Made by a program: the position numbers and the translations under genes. A stretch of DNA of 64,000 bases from Bacillus sp. FJAT-27916. Its GTDB lineage: Bacteria; Bacillota; Bacilli; Bacillales; Pradoshiaceae. The stretch is taken from the NCBI RefSeq assembly GCF_001183965.1, contig NZ_LFZV01000001.1, forward strand, positions 2,225,048-2,289,047, given 5' to 3'. The notes beneath the pieces are model-generated. The model saw nothing but the letters and a program-made list of their open reading frames with translations, was not told the DNA's origin and did no database searches. Below, one piece after another: positions 18,820-27,691 of this stretch (its first letter is position 1; every line of letters begins with the position of its first letter).

Positions 18820-20298
18820 CTACTGACCTAACTCTATATAGCAGGATTTCTCTCGCGTAAACTCTAACACACTATCATTGCCAATCCCGCTCTCCTTGTG
18901 ACCGCCAAACGGTAATTCAGGGCCAACTCGCCTGTATGTGTTCACCCACACATTCCCTGCTTCTATTGAGCGGATCATTCGATGGGCACGGTCGAGGCTG
19001 GATGTCCAGACGCCGGCAGCTAAGCCGTAAGCGGAATCATTGGCCATGGCGAGTGCTTCCTCTTCTGTATCGAATGGCATGACGACGGCTATGGGGCCAA
19101 ATATTTCTTCCTGGCATATACGATAGGAATTACGATCGACCTGAATAAGTGTCGGTTCGACCCAATAGCCTTCTGCCAGCTCAGGCTTATTCGGGAATAG
19201 AGAGGAACCTCCAGCACGGCCGCCGTAAATGATTTCTCCGCCTTCTTTTTCAGCCAGTTCAATATAGGAGCAGACCTTATCGTATTGAACCTTGTTGGCA
19301 ATCGGTCCCATGGAGACCTCACTGCTCATCGTATCCCCTAGCTGTATATAGCTGTCGATTTGCTGCTTCATGAGCGCAATCATCTCATCAAAGACAGGTC
19401 GTTGGATTAATATTCGGGATCCAGCTGCACATATCTGTCCTGCATTGCCGGTAAATATGCCATTGACGGTCACGCCGTTAGCCGCTTTCTGCAGATCAGC
19501 GTCAGCAAAGACGATATTCGGAGACTTTCCTCCCAATTCCAATGTGAGTGGTTTCGGGTTAGAAGCCGTTGATTCCGCAATGGCTCTTGCAGTGTTCATA
19601 GAGCCTGTTAAGCTCACCTTATTAACCCCTTTGTGGCTGACCAAAGCCTCCCCAATTTCTGAGCCGTACCCGCTAATCACATTCAGCACGCCAGGAGGCA
19701 GGATTTCTTGGATGATTTCTCCCAATCTCATAGAGGAGACGGCCGCTAGTTCAGATGGCTTGATAATAACGGTATTCCCAGCTGCCAACGCATAGGCTGC
19801 CTTAATTGAGAAAGTAAACAACGGAGCGTTCCAAGGGATGATTCCAACGACCACCCCTAATGGCTCACGTAATGTATATCCAACTGTATTGGGCCCCAAT
19901 TGTGTCGTTTCTCCCCTGCTTCCAAGGGAAGTCGCACCGGCGGCATCATACCAAATACTTGTTAAGGAAGGGATCAGGCCATAGATCGTCTCTCTAATCA
20001 CCCAGCCATTATCACGTGTTTCCAGCTCAGCAAGCTCCTCTGCATGCCGAGCAACGGCATCACCAATTTGGCGTAGATAGTTGGACCTTTCTAATGCTGG
20101 GACTGCAGACCAGGATGGCAAAGCATTTCGGGCTGATGCGACCGCTTCCTCTACGTCCTCTACCGTGCTTCTTGGAACAGAAGCCCAAATCTGCCCGGTA
20201 GATGGATCAACACTGTCAATTGTTTTCCCTGATCGAGCTTGCGTGACTTTTCCGTTAATCAGATTGTCGTATTCCTTTACACTGCTACGTGTTTCCAC
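18820..20298 (-). CDS. NAD(P)-dependent aldehyde dehydrogenase
   Basis: A cytoplasmic aldehyde dehydrogenase of about 492 residues. The general base Glu is in LELGGKSPN (near residue 253) and the nucleophile Cys in GQICAAGSR (near 289); the Rossmann loop SLTGSMNTARAI is also present. I choose GTG 20298, six nt after AGGAGG, over the ATG at 20304, which abuts that site. It is the last of eight genes in an operon that should generate an aldehyde by retro-aldol cleavage, so it probably oxidises that aldehyde to the shortened acid. The exact substrate is unknown. Confidence 0.92.
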   Translation of the reverse strand: METRSSVKEYDNLINGKVTQARSGKTIDSVDPSTGQIWASVPRSTVEDVEEAVASARNALPSWSAVPALERSNYLRQIGDAVARHAEELAELETRDNGWVIRETIYGLIPSLTSIWYDAAGATSLGSRGETTQLGPNTVGYTLREPLGVVVGIIPWNAPLFTFSIKAAYALAAGNTVIIKPSELAAVSSMRLGEIIQEILPPGVLNVISGYGSEIGEALVSHKGVNKVSLTGSMNTARAIAESTASNPKPLTLELGGKSPNIVFADADLQKAANGVTVNGIFTGNAGQICAAGSRILIQRPVFDEMIALMKQQIDSYIQLGDTMSSEVSMGPIANKVQYDKVCSYIELAEKEGGEIIYGGRAGGSSLFPNKPELAEGYWVEPTLIQVDRNSYRICQEEIFGPIAVVMPFDTEEEALAMANDSAYGLAAGVWTSSLDRAHRMIRSIEAGNVWVNTYRRVGPELPFGGHKESGIGNDSVLEFTREKSCYIELGQ

Positions 20299-20325
20299 CT
20301 TCATCCTCCTTTCATCGCTTTAAAA

Positions 20326-21483
20326 TCAAACGAGAACTTCTTTCTCCTGTTGAAGCCAGCCCAATGCTTTGACTGCTTGGTCATAATACTGCTTTTTAGT
20401 ACCTAGATAGTTCTCATAAAAACGAGCCCGTTTCACATATAATTGACAGTCCATTTCCTCGGTGAAACCGATGCCGCCATGAATCTGGATATTATGCGAA
20501 GCGACTCGTATAAAAGCTTCTGTGACGAATAATCTTGCGCTGGCTATCGCCTGAATCCGATCAGGCGCCCCGCTCTCCATCGCCCAATTGGCATAGTAGG
20601 TCAATGAGCGAGCTGTCTCAAGGTCGAGCTTCATGTCGACAATTCGATGTTTAATGGCTTGGAATCGGCCGATCGGTTGGCCGAACTGTTCGCGGATATT
20701 TGCATATTCGGCTGCCATTTCGACGATGCTATCTATGCTTCCAATGATATTTGCACAGAGGGCGGCATTTATGGAAAGCAATCCTTCTTGGATGATTTCC
20801 CATCCATTATCGATATCGCCAAGAATTTGATTAGAAGAAACAGAAAGATCCTCGAAAACTACCTTTGCCAGTAATCTTGTTTCATCGAAGTTTTTTTGAT
20901 TTTGTATTTGAACATCTTCACGGTCCACGATGACTAGTGAGATTCCATGCTGTTCTTCTCCATCATTTGTCCGCACTAATACAAGCATGCTATCTGCCAA
21001 TCTAGCATCTGGTACGAACGATTTCGTTCCATTCAGCACGAATGAATCACCGTTGCGTTCCCCTCTCATCTTATTGCCTGAAGGCGTATAGCTCCCCTTT
21101 TCCTCCAGCCACGCAAGTGTGAACGTATGACTTCCCTCCGCAATCGCCGGCAAGTATGTTTCTTTTTGCTGATTTGTCCCGTACTTTTCTAAGAGCGGTA
21201 CGACGAGAGCATTTGTCTCTAAATAGAGACTTGGGATAAGCGCACGTCCCATTTCCTCTAAGATTGGCACCATATCTAACAGCCCAAGTCCCATTCCACC
21301 ATATTCCTCTGGTACATTAATGCCTGTACAGCCCAGCTCAGCCATCCCCTCACGCAAGGTTTGCAGGGACCCTAATTCGCCTTTTGTCACTTCCCTCGCT
21401 ATCTTCGTCTGTCCAACATCATCCAAGTACTTGCGAACATAATTGCGGAACATTTCCTGCTCCTGGCTTAATGAAAAATCCAT
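20326..21483 (-). CDS. Acyl-CoA dehydrogenase, probable non-canonical subunit
   Basis: A 385-residue acyl-CoA dehydrogenase-fold protein that should use FAD. All three domains are present, ending in HGGIGFTEEMDCQLYVKRAR. The helix that carries the catalytic Glu in isovaleryl-CoA-type enzymes reads EGLLSINAAL here, with no ER pair, and the C-terminal GGTSEI motif is missing. This pattern is typical of the partner subunit in alpha2beta2 dehydrogenases of steroid side-chain pathways. It lies 24 nt after the other dehydrogenase gene and has a GGAGGTG site. The heteromer is an inference. Confidence 0.88.
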   Translation of the reverse strand: MDFSLSQEQEMFRNYVRKYLDDVGQTKIAREVTKGELGSLQTLREGMAELGCTGINVPEEYGGMGLGLLDMVPILEEMGRALIPSLYLETNALVVPLLEKYGTNQQKETYLPAIAEGSHTFTLAWLEEKGSYTPSGNKMRGERNGDSFVLNGTKSFVPDARLADSMLVLVRTNDGEEQHGISLVIVDREDVQIQNQKNFDETRLLAKVVFEDLSVSSNQILGDIDNGWEIIQEGLLSINAALCANIIGSIDSIVEMAAEYANIREQFGQPIGRFQAIKHRIVDMKLDLETARSLTYYANWAMESGAPDRIQAIASARLFVTEAFIRVASHNIQIHGGIGFTEEMDCQLYVKRARFYENYLGTKKQYYDQAVKALGWLQQEKEVLV

Positions 21484-21507
21484 TCTTCCTTCACCTCCAA
21501 TTTTAAT

Positions 21508-22698
21508 CTAGCGTCCCATATCTTTCGGCAAGCCTAAAATCCGCTCAGCAATCGTGTTCTTCTGGATTTCACTTGTCCCGCCGCCAATCGTTTGACCAAA
21601 GGAATAGAGATAATTGTCCTGCCAGTAAGAGCTGCCAACAACGGCATCTTCCTTCCATAGAACTCCCTGATGACCTTGCAGGGAAATCGCTTGTGAAAAC
21701 AAGTCCTTCGTTAATTCACTGACGATTAATTTGTCCATGGAGCCTTCCACGCCAGGATGTCCCTGTTTCAGCTGTTTCGTTAGATTGCGATAATAATTCA
21801 GGAGCGATCCTCTTGAACGCGCATAGAGATCAACCATCGTCCTTTGAACAAACGGATCATTCATTAATGGCTCACCATCGTCCGCTTCCAATTCCTTTGT
21901 CACCGCAACCAAGTCATTGAATTGCTGTTCGAGCGTAAATACTTGTGCACCAATTCCGGTCCTTTCATGCATCAGCAAGGCAATGGATACTCTCCAGCCC
22001 TCATCGACTTCGCCCACAATATCGGCATCATAAGCCACCGCATTGTTCAGGTACACTTCATTGAAATCATGCTTCCCATCCATCTGAATGATGGGCCTTG
22101 TCTCAACCCCTTCCTGATGCATATCAAGAAGGAAGGCGGTAATGCCTTTATGCTTTTTCTCATAGCGGTTCGTACGGGCCAATAGGAAGCATCGATCAGC
22201 CACATGGCCAAAGCTTGTCCATACCTTTTGGCCGTTAATGACCCACTTTTCTCCGTCTTTGACAGCGCTCGTTTGAAGGGCGGCTAAATCTGAGCCGGCA
22301 TTCGGCTCGGAATAGCCTTGGCACCAAACCTCTTCGCCCGTTAAGATTTTCGGAATATAGGTTTCCTTTTGCTCCTCCGTACCGATTTGCATGAGCGTCG
22401 GCCCAACCATGTGAATTCCGACATAATTGATCAGTGGTGGTGCTTTCACGCGAACCATTTCTTGATGATAGACAATTTCCTCCATCAATGTGGCATTGCG
22501 GCCGCCATATTCTTTAGGCCAGGCAATCGCCGCATAGCCCCCCTCATAGAGCTTCCTCTGCCAATCTCTCAAGAATCCGGCCTCATCATCAGGCATTTTG
22601 AAGGTGCCCTCAAGCCATCCTTCGGGCAAGTTCGCTTCTAGCCATGCGCGCAGTTCCTGGCGAAATGCTTCTTCCTTTTTGGAAAATGAAAAATCCAT
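21508..22698 (-). CDS. Acyl-CoA dehydrogenase, catalytic-type subunit
   Basis: A 396-residue flavoprotein that introduces the alpha-beta double bond in an acyl-CoA. It has the FAD/substrate segment YSEPNAGSDLA, KVWTSFGH, and the C-terminal GGGTSEIQKNTIAERILGLP. A Glu in MHERTGIG sits where isovaleryl-CoA-type enzymes place the catalytic base. GGGAGGG precedes the start. Paired with the next gene, it probably forms a heterotetramer acting on branched or bulky acyl-CoA. Confidence 0.9.
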   Translation of the reverse strand: MDFSFSKKEEAFRQELRAWLEANLPEGWLEGTFKMPDDEAGFLRDWQRKLYEGGYAAIAWPKEYGGRNATLMEEIVYHQEMVRVKAPPLINYVGIHMVGPTLMQIGTEEQKETYIPKILTGEEVWCQGYSEPNAGSDLAALQTSAVKDGEKWVINGQKVWTSFGHVADRCFLLARTNRYEKKHKGITAFLLDMHQEGVETRPIIQMDGKHDFNEVYLNNAVAYDADIVGEVDEGWRVSIALLMHERTGIGAQVFTLEQQFNDLVAVTKELEADDGEPLMNDPFVQRTMVDLYARSRGSLLNYYRNLTKQLKQGHPGVEGSMDKLIVSELTKDLFSQAISLQGHQGVLWKEDAVVGSSYWQDNYLYSFGQTIGGGTSEIQKNTIAERILGLPKDMGR

Positions 22699-22717
22699 TC
22701 AATATCCCTCCCTTTCT

Positions 22718-23134
22718 TTACGCTCTTGTCCATTGAGGAAGCGCACGTTCCTCGGTAATGTCCTGCCAAATCATTTTGACCGGCATGCCAATCTCTATGT
22801 CCTCCGGGGAACATTCCAATACATTGCCAATCAGTTTCACTTCACGGGCGTCAGCCAATTCAATGCTTGCAATGATATGCGGCAGATCATCCTGAAAGCC
22901 TGGTAAAAACGGCCGATAAGATACGATATACGAATAGACGCTTCCGAGAATATCACTGCCTTTATTCTCCCAGCTCAGCTCGGTACTGCCACACTTTGCG
23001 CAAGCAGGACCTGGCGGGTGTAAATGGGTTTGACAGGAATCACATTTTTGCAAAACGAGTTCATGCCGGTCGGCAGCATCCCAATAGGGGTGATTATCTT
23101 CATTTTTTAATGGAATTGGTTTCTGATAGCTCAT
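22718..23134 (-). CDS. DUF35 Zn-ribbon/OB-fold protein, aldolase partner
   Basis: A 138-residue protein with an N-terminal rubredoxin-like zinc ribbon (Cys31, Cys34, Cys45, Cys48; CDSC and CAKCG) and a C-terminal OB fold. DUF35 proteins bind acyl-CoA and pair with thiolase-fold proteins, as in archaeal HMG-CoA synthesis and in the Ltp2-ChsH2 aldolase of steroid-degrading actinobacteria. The start is ATG 23134 after AGAAGGAGG; a longer in-frame extension upstream is not supported. It lies 14 nt after the thiolase-like gene, its probable partner. Confidence 0.9.
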   Translation of the reverse strand: MSYQKPIPLKNEDNHPYWDAADRHELVLQKCDSCQTHLHPPGPACAKCGSTELSWENKGSDILGSVYSYIVSYRPFLPGFQDDLPHIIASIELADAREVKLIGNVLECSPEDIEIGMPVKMIWQDITEERALPQWTRA

Positions 23135-23148
23135 CTGTTTTCCTCCTT

Positions 23149-24312
23149 CTAATTTCGCAGAATCATGGCACCGGCAATATCCGGTCCGGCCCAGCCTGTG
23201 CAAATGCCAATCTCGCAATCCTCCACTTGACGGTCTGTCCCTTTATATTCATGACGTACCTGTCGGACAATTTCGAGTACATTATTCATCCCGTGTGTAT
23301 AGCCTTCAGAAAGCATGCCGCCCGCCGTATTGGTAGGAAGCTTTCCGCCCATTTTCAAATTACCAGCGGCGACGAAATCGCCAACCTCTCCCCGCGGTGC
23401 AAACCCGTATGCTTCGAGCTGCCTAAGTACGACCCAGCTAAAGCAATCATAGATTGAAGCTACTTGGATATCCGCTGGTTTCACACCGGCTTTTTTGTAT
23501 AGTTCAGGAGCGACATAGTCAGAGGCCACTTCATCTAAATTGGACCAGTAATGCGAATGCGAGACACATTGGCGCGCCTCAATCCCCATAATATAAACCG
23601 GCCTTGACTTGCAGTCCCTTGCCCGTTCGGCACTGGTCACGATAATCGCGTTTGCTTCATCAGACTCGAGACAAAAATCATGGCGATTAAAGGGATAACT
23701 CAAATAAGGTGTATCTTTGTATGTCTCCATCGAGAGAGGTTTTCCATAAAAGAACGCCTTTGGATTCCTTTGGGCATGCTCATAAAAGCTGACGCATACA
23801 TGGCCGAGATGCTCTTGCGTAAGGCCTGTTTCATGCATATGACGCGTCGCGAATAAGCCAAACCATTGCCCAGGCCCGCCTGCACCGTACGGAATGAGAA
23901 AGCTTCCCCCATCAATGACGGATTGTAAGAGATTGATATCCCAGCCACCGCCGCCCATGCGCACACCTGACCGTCCATTCATCGAGCGGTAGATCATGAC
24001 CGTATTGACTTGGCCTGTTTCAATTAACCCAATCGCATCAGCAATGAGCATTTCCGTTGAGCTCCCGCCTCCGCTAATATCCTTCACATATTTAGGGCGA
24101 ACCCCTAAATAGGTAGCTAATTGATGAGAGGTGCATGAGTCGCCTTCCGAATAACTCATGAATCCATCAATATCTGTTGCTTGAAGTCCCGCGTCACTTA
24201 ATGCCGCTCGTGCTGCATGAAGTGCTAAATTCAAGGGCGTTGTCCCCGACTTTTTTGATCGTTCACTTTCCCCAACACCGACAATGGCATACCGATCCTT
24301 GATATCTGCCAT
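23149..24312 (-). CDS. Thiolase-fold protein lacking the catalytic Cys; probable Ltp2-type retro-aldolase
   Basis: A 387-residue SCP2-thiolase-like protein. The place of the nucleophilic Cys reads DISGGGSSTEML, without Cys, and the usual GHPxGxTG loop is GYTHGMN, so it cannot be a normal thiolase. Tyr288 (SIYDCFS) and Tyr338 (GYTHG) stand where Ltp2-type aldolases, as I recall them, use tyrosines. Such enzymes with a DUF35 partner cleave beta-hydroxyacyl-CoA into a carbonyl compound and acetyl- or propionyl-CoA. GGAGGAGG precedes the ATG. Activity is inferred; a structural or CoA-binding role is the alternative. Confidence 0.85.
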   Translation of the reverse strand: MADIKDRYAIVGVGESERSKKSGTTPLNLALHAARAALSDAGLQATDIDGFMSYSEGDSCTSHQLATYLGVRPKYVKDISGGGSSTEMLIADAIGLIETGQVNTVMIYRSMNGRSGVRMGGGGWDINLLQSVIDGGSFLIPYGAGGPGQWFGLFATRHMHETGLTQEHLGHVCVSFYEHAQRNPKAFFYGKPLSMETYKDTPYLSYPFNRHDFCLESDEANAIIVTSAERARDCKSRPVYIMGIEARQCVSHSHYWSNLDEVASDYVAPELYKKAGVKPADIQVASIYDCFSWVVLRQLEAYGFAPRGEVGDFVAAGNLKMGGKLPTNTAGGMLSEGYTHGMNNVLEIVRQVRHEYKGTDRQVEDCEIGICTGWAGPDIAGAMILRN

Positions 24313-24341
24313 GATTGATAACCTCCTCCAATTTCATGAAA

Positions 24342-24764
24342 TCAAACAAATCTGACCGTTGCTTCCCCATACCCGACAACTTGACCCGGTGCTTTTTCTG
24401 CTGTCAGCTCAAGCTTTGCGAAACGCTCTCCGTCTTCCTCATAAAGTTTCTTCACGATTGCATGACTGGTAATCGCATCCCCCGGTCTCGTCACAGCACC
24501 AAACCTCATTTTGAAATTAACCGGGATAGCATTCGTGCCCGCGAGCTTCATGACATATTCACCTAAGAAGCCCATGACTAGCATCCCGTGGGCAATTACG
24601 CCCGGCATTCCTACTTTTTGGGCAAATTCATCATCTGTATGGAGCGGATTGTAATCACCTGATGCGCCCGCATACTTCACTAACTGAACCTTCGTCACTG
24701 CTGGCTTTACATAGGGTTCTAGCCTTTGACCCTCCTGAATGGTTTCAAACTCCATTTGCGGCAT
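24342..24764 (-). CDS. MaoC-type (R)-hydratase, catalytic subunit
   Basis: A 140-residue hot-dog-fold hydratase with the intact hydratase-2 motif SGDYNPLHTDDEFA (Asp37, Asn39, His42), which adds water to enoyl-CoA. The start is ATG 24764, eight nt after GGGGAGG; a longer form from 24800 would overlap the previous gene and has a weaker site. It probably forms a heterodimer with the product of the upstream gene, whose motif is incomplete. Confidence 0.9.
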   Translation of the reverse strand: MPQMEFETIQEGQRLEPYVKPAVTKVQLVKYAGASGDYNPLHTDDEFAQKVGMPGVIAHGMLVMGFLGEYVMKLAGTNAIPVNFKMRFGAVTRPGDAITSHAIVKKLYEEDGERFAKLELTAEKAPGQVVGYGEATVRFV

Positions 24765-24796
24765 GTATGCAGCCTCCCCTCTATCACTTGAAATCA

Positions 24797-25267
24797 TCAT
24801 TTCTTTGCTTCCTCTTTCGCCTTCTTACTCGCTGGACGATAGATCATATTCGTCCGGCTGACAGCCACCAATTCCCCGCTCTCATCCTTCATCTCTGTAT
24901 CTAACACCAAAAATTGCATCGTCCCTGATTTGCCTTCCCTGTCGTAAAGATCGGTTACTTTCATTTGACAGACGAGGCGGTAACCAGGTCGTATGGGACG
25001 CTGATAGATAAATTCCTGTTCCCCGTGCAGCACTCTTGTATAATCGAGCGGAAGGTCAATTGCTCCGCCGCTATCCTGGCCAATCACAACTGGAAAGCTA
25101 GGAGGGGCGATAATGCCGCCATAAATGGTACTGGCTGCATATTCCTCGTCAACATACAAAGGGTTGTTGTCACCGATTGCTTCGGCAAATTGGCGGATAT
25201 GCCGCTTTTCTACCTCAAACACAAACGGTTTCCCTGTCAATCCGATCAAGCTTTTATCTAATTCCAT
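24797..25267 (-). CDS. MaoC/FAS1-like dehydratase, non-catalytic partner
   Basis: A 156-residue hot-dog-fold protein of the MaoC N-terminal (FAS1-like dehydratase) type. Its motif reads IGDNNPLYVDEEYA: Asp33 and Asn35 are kept but the catalytic His is Tyr38. Proteins of this kind pair with a complete MaoC subunit to make room for bulky substrates, as in ChsH1-ChsH2. The C-terminus is a Lys/Glu/Ala-rich tail. GGGGTGAGG precedes the ATG; it is 6 nt from the CoA ligase. Confidence 0.88.
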   Translation of the reverse strand: MELDKSLIGLTGKPFVFEVEKRHIRQFAEAIGDNNPLYVDEEYAASTIYGGIIAPPSFPVVIGQDSGGAIDLPLDYTRVLHGEQEFIYQRPIRPGYRLVCQMKVTDLYDREGKSGTMQFLVLDTEMKDESGELVAVSRTNMIYRPASKKAKEEAKK

Positions 25268-25273
25268 TCTTCC

Positions 25274-27445
25274 TCACCCCTTAATCGCTGTCTTTTCTTT
25301 TACCGCATCGCTAAGCACGATCATCGCATCCGCTGCCTTCACGCCATTTTCATAGACGATCAGCGGGTTCATGTCCAATTCCTCTATACGCGCTTCCTCA
25401 TTCGTCACTAGGGCTGAGACTTTCAGGATCACATCCGCGATTGCCTCTATATCGACGCCAGCCTGGCCGCGAATCCCCTCCAACACAGGGTATCCCTTGA
25501 TTTCTTTGATCATGTCCATCGCATCCATCCTAGTTAAAGGAGCGACCCTGAAGGAAACATCCTTAAAGACCTCTACAAAAATGCCGCCCAAGCCGAACAT
25601 GATTACCGGACCAAATGCTGCATCCTTCACAGCTCCAATGATGACTTCAATCCCTTCAGGCAGCATTTCCTGCACAGAAATTCCATCCAGTCTCGCATCT
25701 GCTTTATACGCTCTGGCATTCTCTTCAATTTGCTTGAACGCATCCCTTACTTCCTGATCTCCGTTGATGCTCAAGCAAATAGCCTTGGCCTCTGTCTTAT
25801 GCGGAATATCGGGGGAATCGATTTTCAGCACAACCGGATAGCCAATCTCATTCGCAAACTGAACCGCTTCCTCCGCTGTTTTGGCAACCATTCGCTTCGT
25901 AGTCGGTATTCCCTGCCTCTCCAAAACGTCTGTTGCCATCGATTCACTGAGAGTCGTTTCTGCATGATCCGTATGGCTGAATTCATGTGCGATAGCGGTA
26001 AAATCTTCGTGAAGATTCTGTTTTTGCACTTTGCGCAAATGTTCACTGTAAGCCTGTAAATAGGCTAATCCCTTAATCGGATTCAAATCGCCCGGAATGA
26101 CCGGAATGCCATTTTCCTCTAAGGTCTTCGTTCCTTTCGGGATGGACATTCCATCTAATGGGAAGGTCGTCACGAGAACGAATTTATCGGAGTTTTGGCA
26201 AATCTTGATGAACTCCTGCAAATAGTGGTTGTCGCTATCCCACCCTAACGGGAATTCCGTCAAAATAATGTTATGCACCTCGGGATCCTCAACGAGAGCC
26301 CTCATTGGAGCGATGAAGAGCTCAGGATTCGTGACAGAGGCGGCAGCGGTTAAATCAATCGGATTTGAAGCGCTTCCATAAGAAGGAATCACACCCTTAA
26401 TTTCCGCTTGTGTCTTCTCACTGAGCGGAATGACCTTCAAACCAAAGGACTCACTGCGATCGGCTTCATTGATTCCCCGTCCGCCTGAGCTTGTGATAAT
26501 AACCGTGTTCTTGCCCTTAGGCAGCTTATTGGATAGGAATAACTTCGAAAAAGTGATGATATCCTCGTAATCATCCACCCGTACGATTCCGGTCTGTTTG
26601 AAGAAGGCATCATAAATGGCATCAGAGCCTGCGAGAGAACCAGTATGCGAGGAGGCCGCCCTGCTTCCGGCTTCACTGCGCCCCGTTTTCATCAGCACAA
26701 TCGGTTTCTTGTGCTCAAGCGCTTTATTAGCCAAACCTCTTAGCTTTTCCGTATTTTTCGCGCCTTCTAAGTACCCGGTGATGACCTTTGTTTTATCGTC
26801 GTGGATCATGTATTCGACCACATCAGAAAACTCGACATCCATCTCATTGCCCACACTGGCAAAATAATTGAAGGTCAGGCCTTTTTGAGCCGCTGCCATA
26901 TACGTAAGTACGCCATAGGCTCCACTTTGAGAAACATAGCCCACCGCTCGTTCATCATGAAAAGGAACAGCCAAAATCGCTGGTGAGAATGTGCCAATGA
27001 AGCCATTCATCGTGTTCACTAGACCGACGCAATTGGGACCAATGATTCTGATTCCGTATTCCTTGGCAATTTCACCAAGAACTCTTTGCTGCTCTGCACC
27101 CTCCTCTCCCACTTCTGAAAATCCCGACGCAAAGATAATCGCTGCTTTAACCCCTTTCTGGCCGCACTCTATGAGACTATCCTTAATCTGATTAGCACCG
27201 ACACAAAGTATGGCAACGTCAACCGGCTCTGTTATCTCACTGATGCTCGGATAACAAGGGAGTCCTGCAATGACATCAGCTTTCGGATTGATCGGATAGA
27301 TGGCACCGCCGAATTTCCCGTCTATCAAAGCCTTTAATTGAATATGCCCGATTTTGTATGGGTTCTCCGAAGCTCCTAAGATGGCTACCGATTGTGCATT
27401 GAATAGTGGCTCTAACGTTTCAATCGACTTTTTTTCTTCTCGCAT
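25274..27445 (-). CDS. ADP-forming acyl-CoA synthetase
   Basis: A 723-residue fused-subunit acyl-CoA synthetase (NDP-forming). Order: CoA-binding Rossmann domain (1-130, AILGASENPYKIGH), succinyl-CoA-ligase-like domains with the phospho-His in SHTGSLAGSDA (near 267), and a C-terminal ATP-grasp domain (about 500-720, GYPVVLKIDSPDIPHKTEA). It activates a carboxylic acid with ATP and CoA, giving ADP and phosphate. As the first gene of the operon it should activate the starting acid and could reactivate the acid released by the aldehyde dehydrogenase. AGAGGTGAAG precedes the start. Confidence 0.92.
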   Translation of the reverse strand: MREEKKSIETLEPLFNAQSVAILGASENPYKIGHIQLKALIDGKFGGAIYPINPKADVIAGLPCYPSISEITEPVDVAILCVGANQIKDSLIECGQKGVKAAIIFASGFSEVGEEGAEQQRVLGEIAKEYGIRIIGPNCVGLVNTMNGFIGTFSPAILAVPFHDERAVGYVSQSGAYGVLTYMAAAQKGLTFNYFASVGNEMDVEFSDVVEYMIHDDKTKVITGYLEGAKNTEKLRGLANKALEHKKPIVLMKTGRSEAGSRAASSHTGSLAGSDAIYDAFFKQTGIVRVDDYEDIITFSKLFLSNKLPKGKNTVIITSSGGRGINEADRSESFGLKVIPLSEKTQAEIKGVIPSYGSASNPIDLTAAASVTNPELFIAPMRALVEDPEVHNIILTEFPLGWDSDNHYLQEFIKICQNSDKFVLVTTFPLDGMSIPKGTKTLEENGIPVIPGDLNPIKGLAYLQAYSEHLRKVQKQNLHEDFTAIAHEFSHTDHAETTLSESMATDVLERQGIPTTKRMVAKTAEEAVQFANEIGYPVVLKIDSPDIPHKTEAKAICLSINGDQEVRDAFKQIEENARAYKADARLDGISVQEMLPEGIEVIIGAVKDAAFGPVIMFGLGGIFVEVFKDVSFRVAPLTRMDAMDMIKEIKGYPVLEGIRGQAGVDIEAIADVILKVSALVTNEEARIEELDMNPLIVYENGVKAADAMIVLSDAVKEKTAIKG

Positions 27446-27535
27446 TTCTTCACCTCTGCTTCTATTGATAAGGACGAATCCTGTTCATTATTTTATCGAA
27501 GGGAGGCATGGACTTAGGCAAAGCTGTCAACCTTA

Positions 27536-27550
27536 AATCATTTAATGATT
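27536..27550. promoter_or_regulatory. Palindrome upstream of the acyl-CoA operon
   Basis: Perfect AATCATT-T-AATGATT palindrome between the XRE gene terminator and the operon start, just after a TTGACT hexamer on the minus strand. A possible operator; no regulator is assigned. Confidence 0.35.
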
Positions 27551-27691
27551 AGGGAGTCAAGCATAGAATGGAATTCCCTATCCCTTGGTGTATAAGGGAT
27601 GAAAAATCAGCCAATTTATTTATGTACGAATGAACCCCGACATTCACCAAGCAAAGCCTCGACTTTCAGGAAACTTCATCCTCCATCCACG

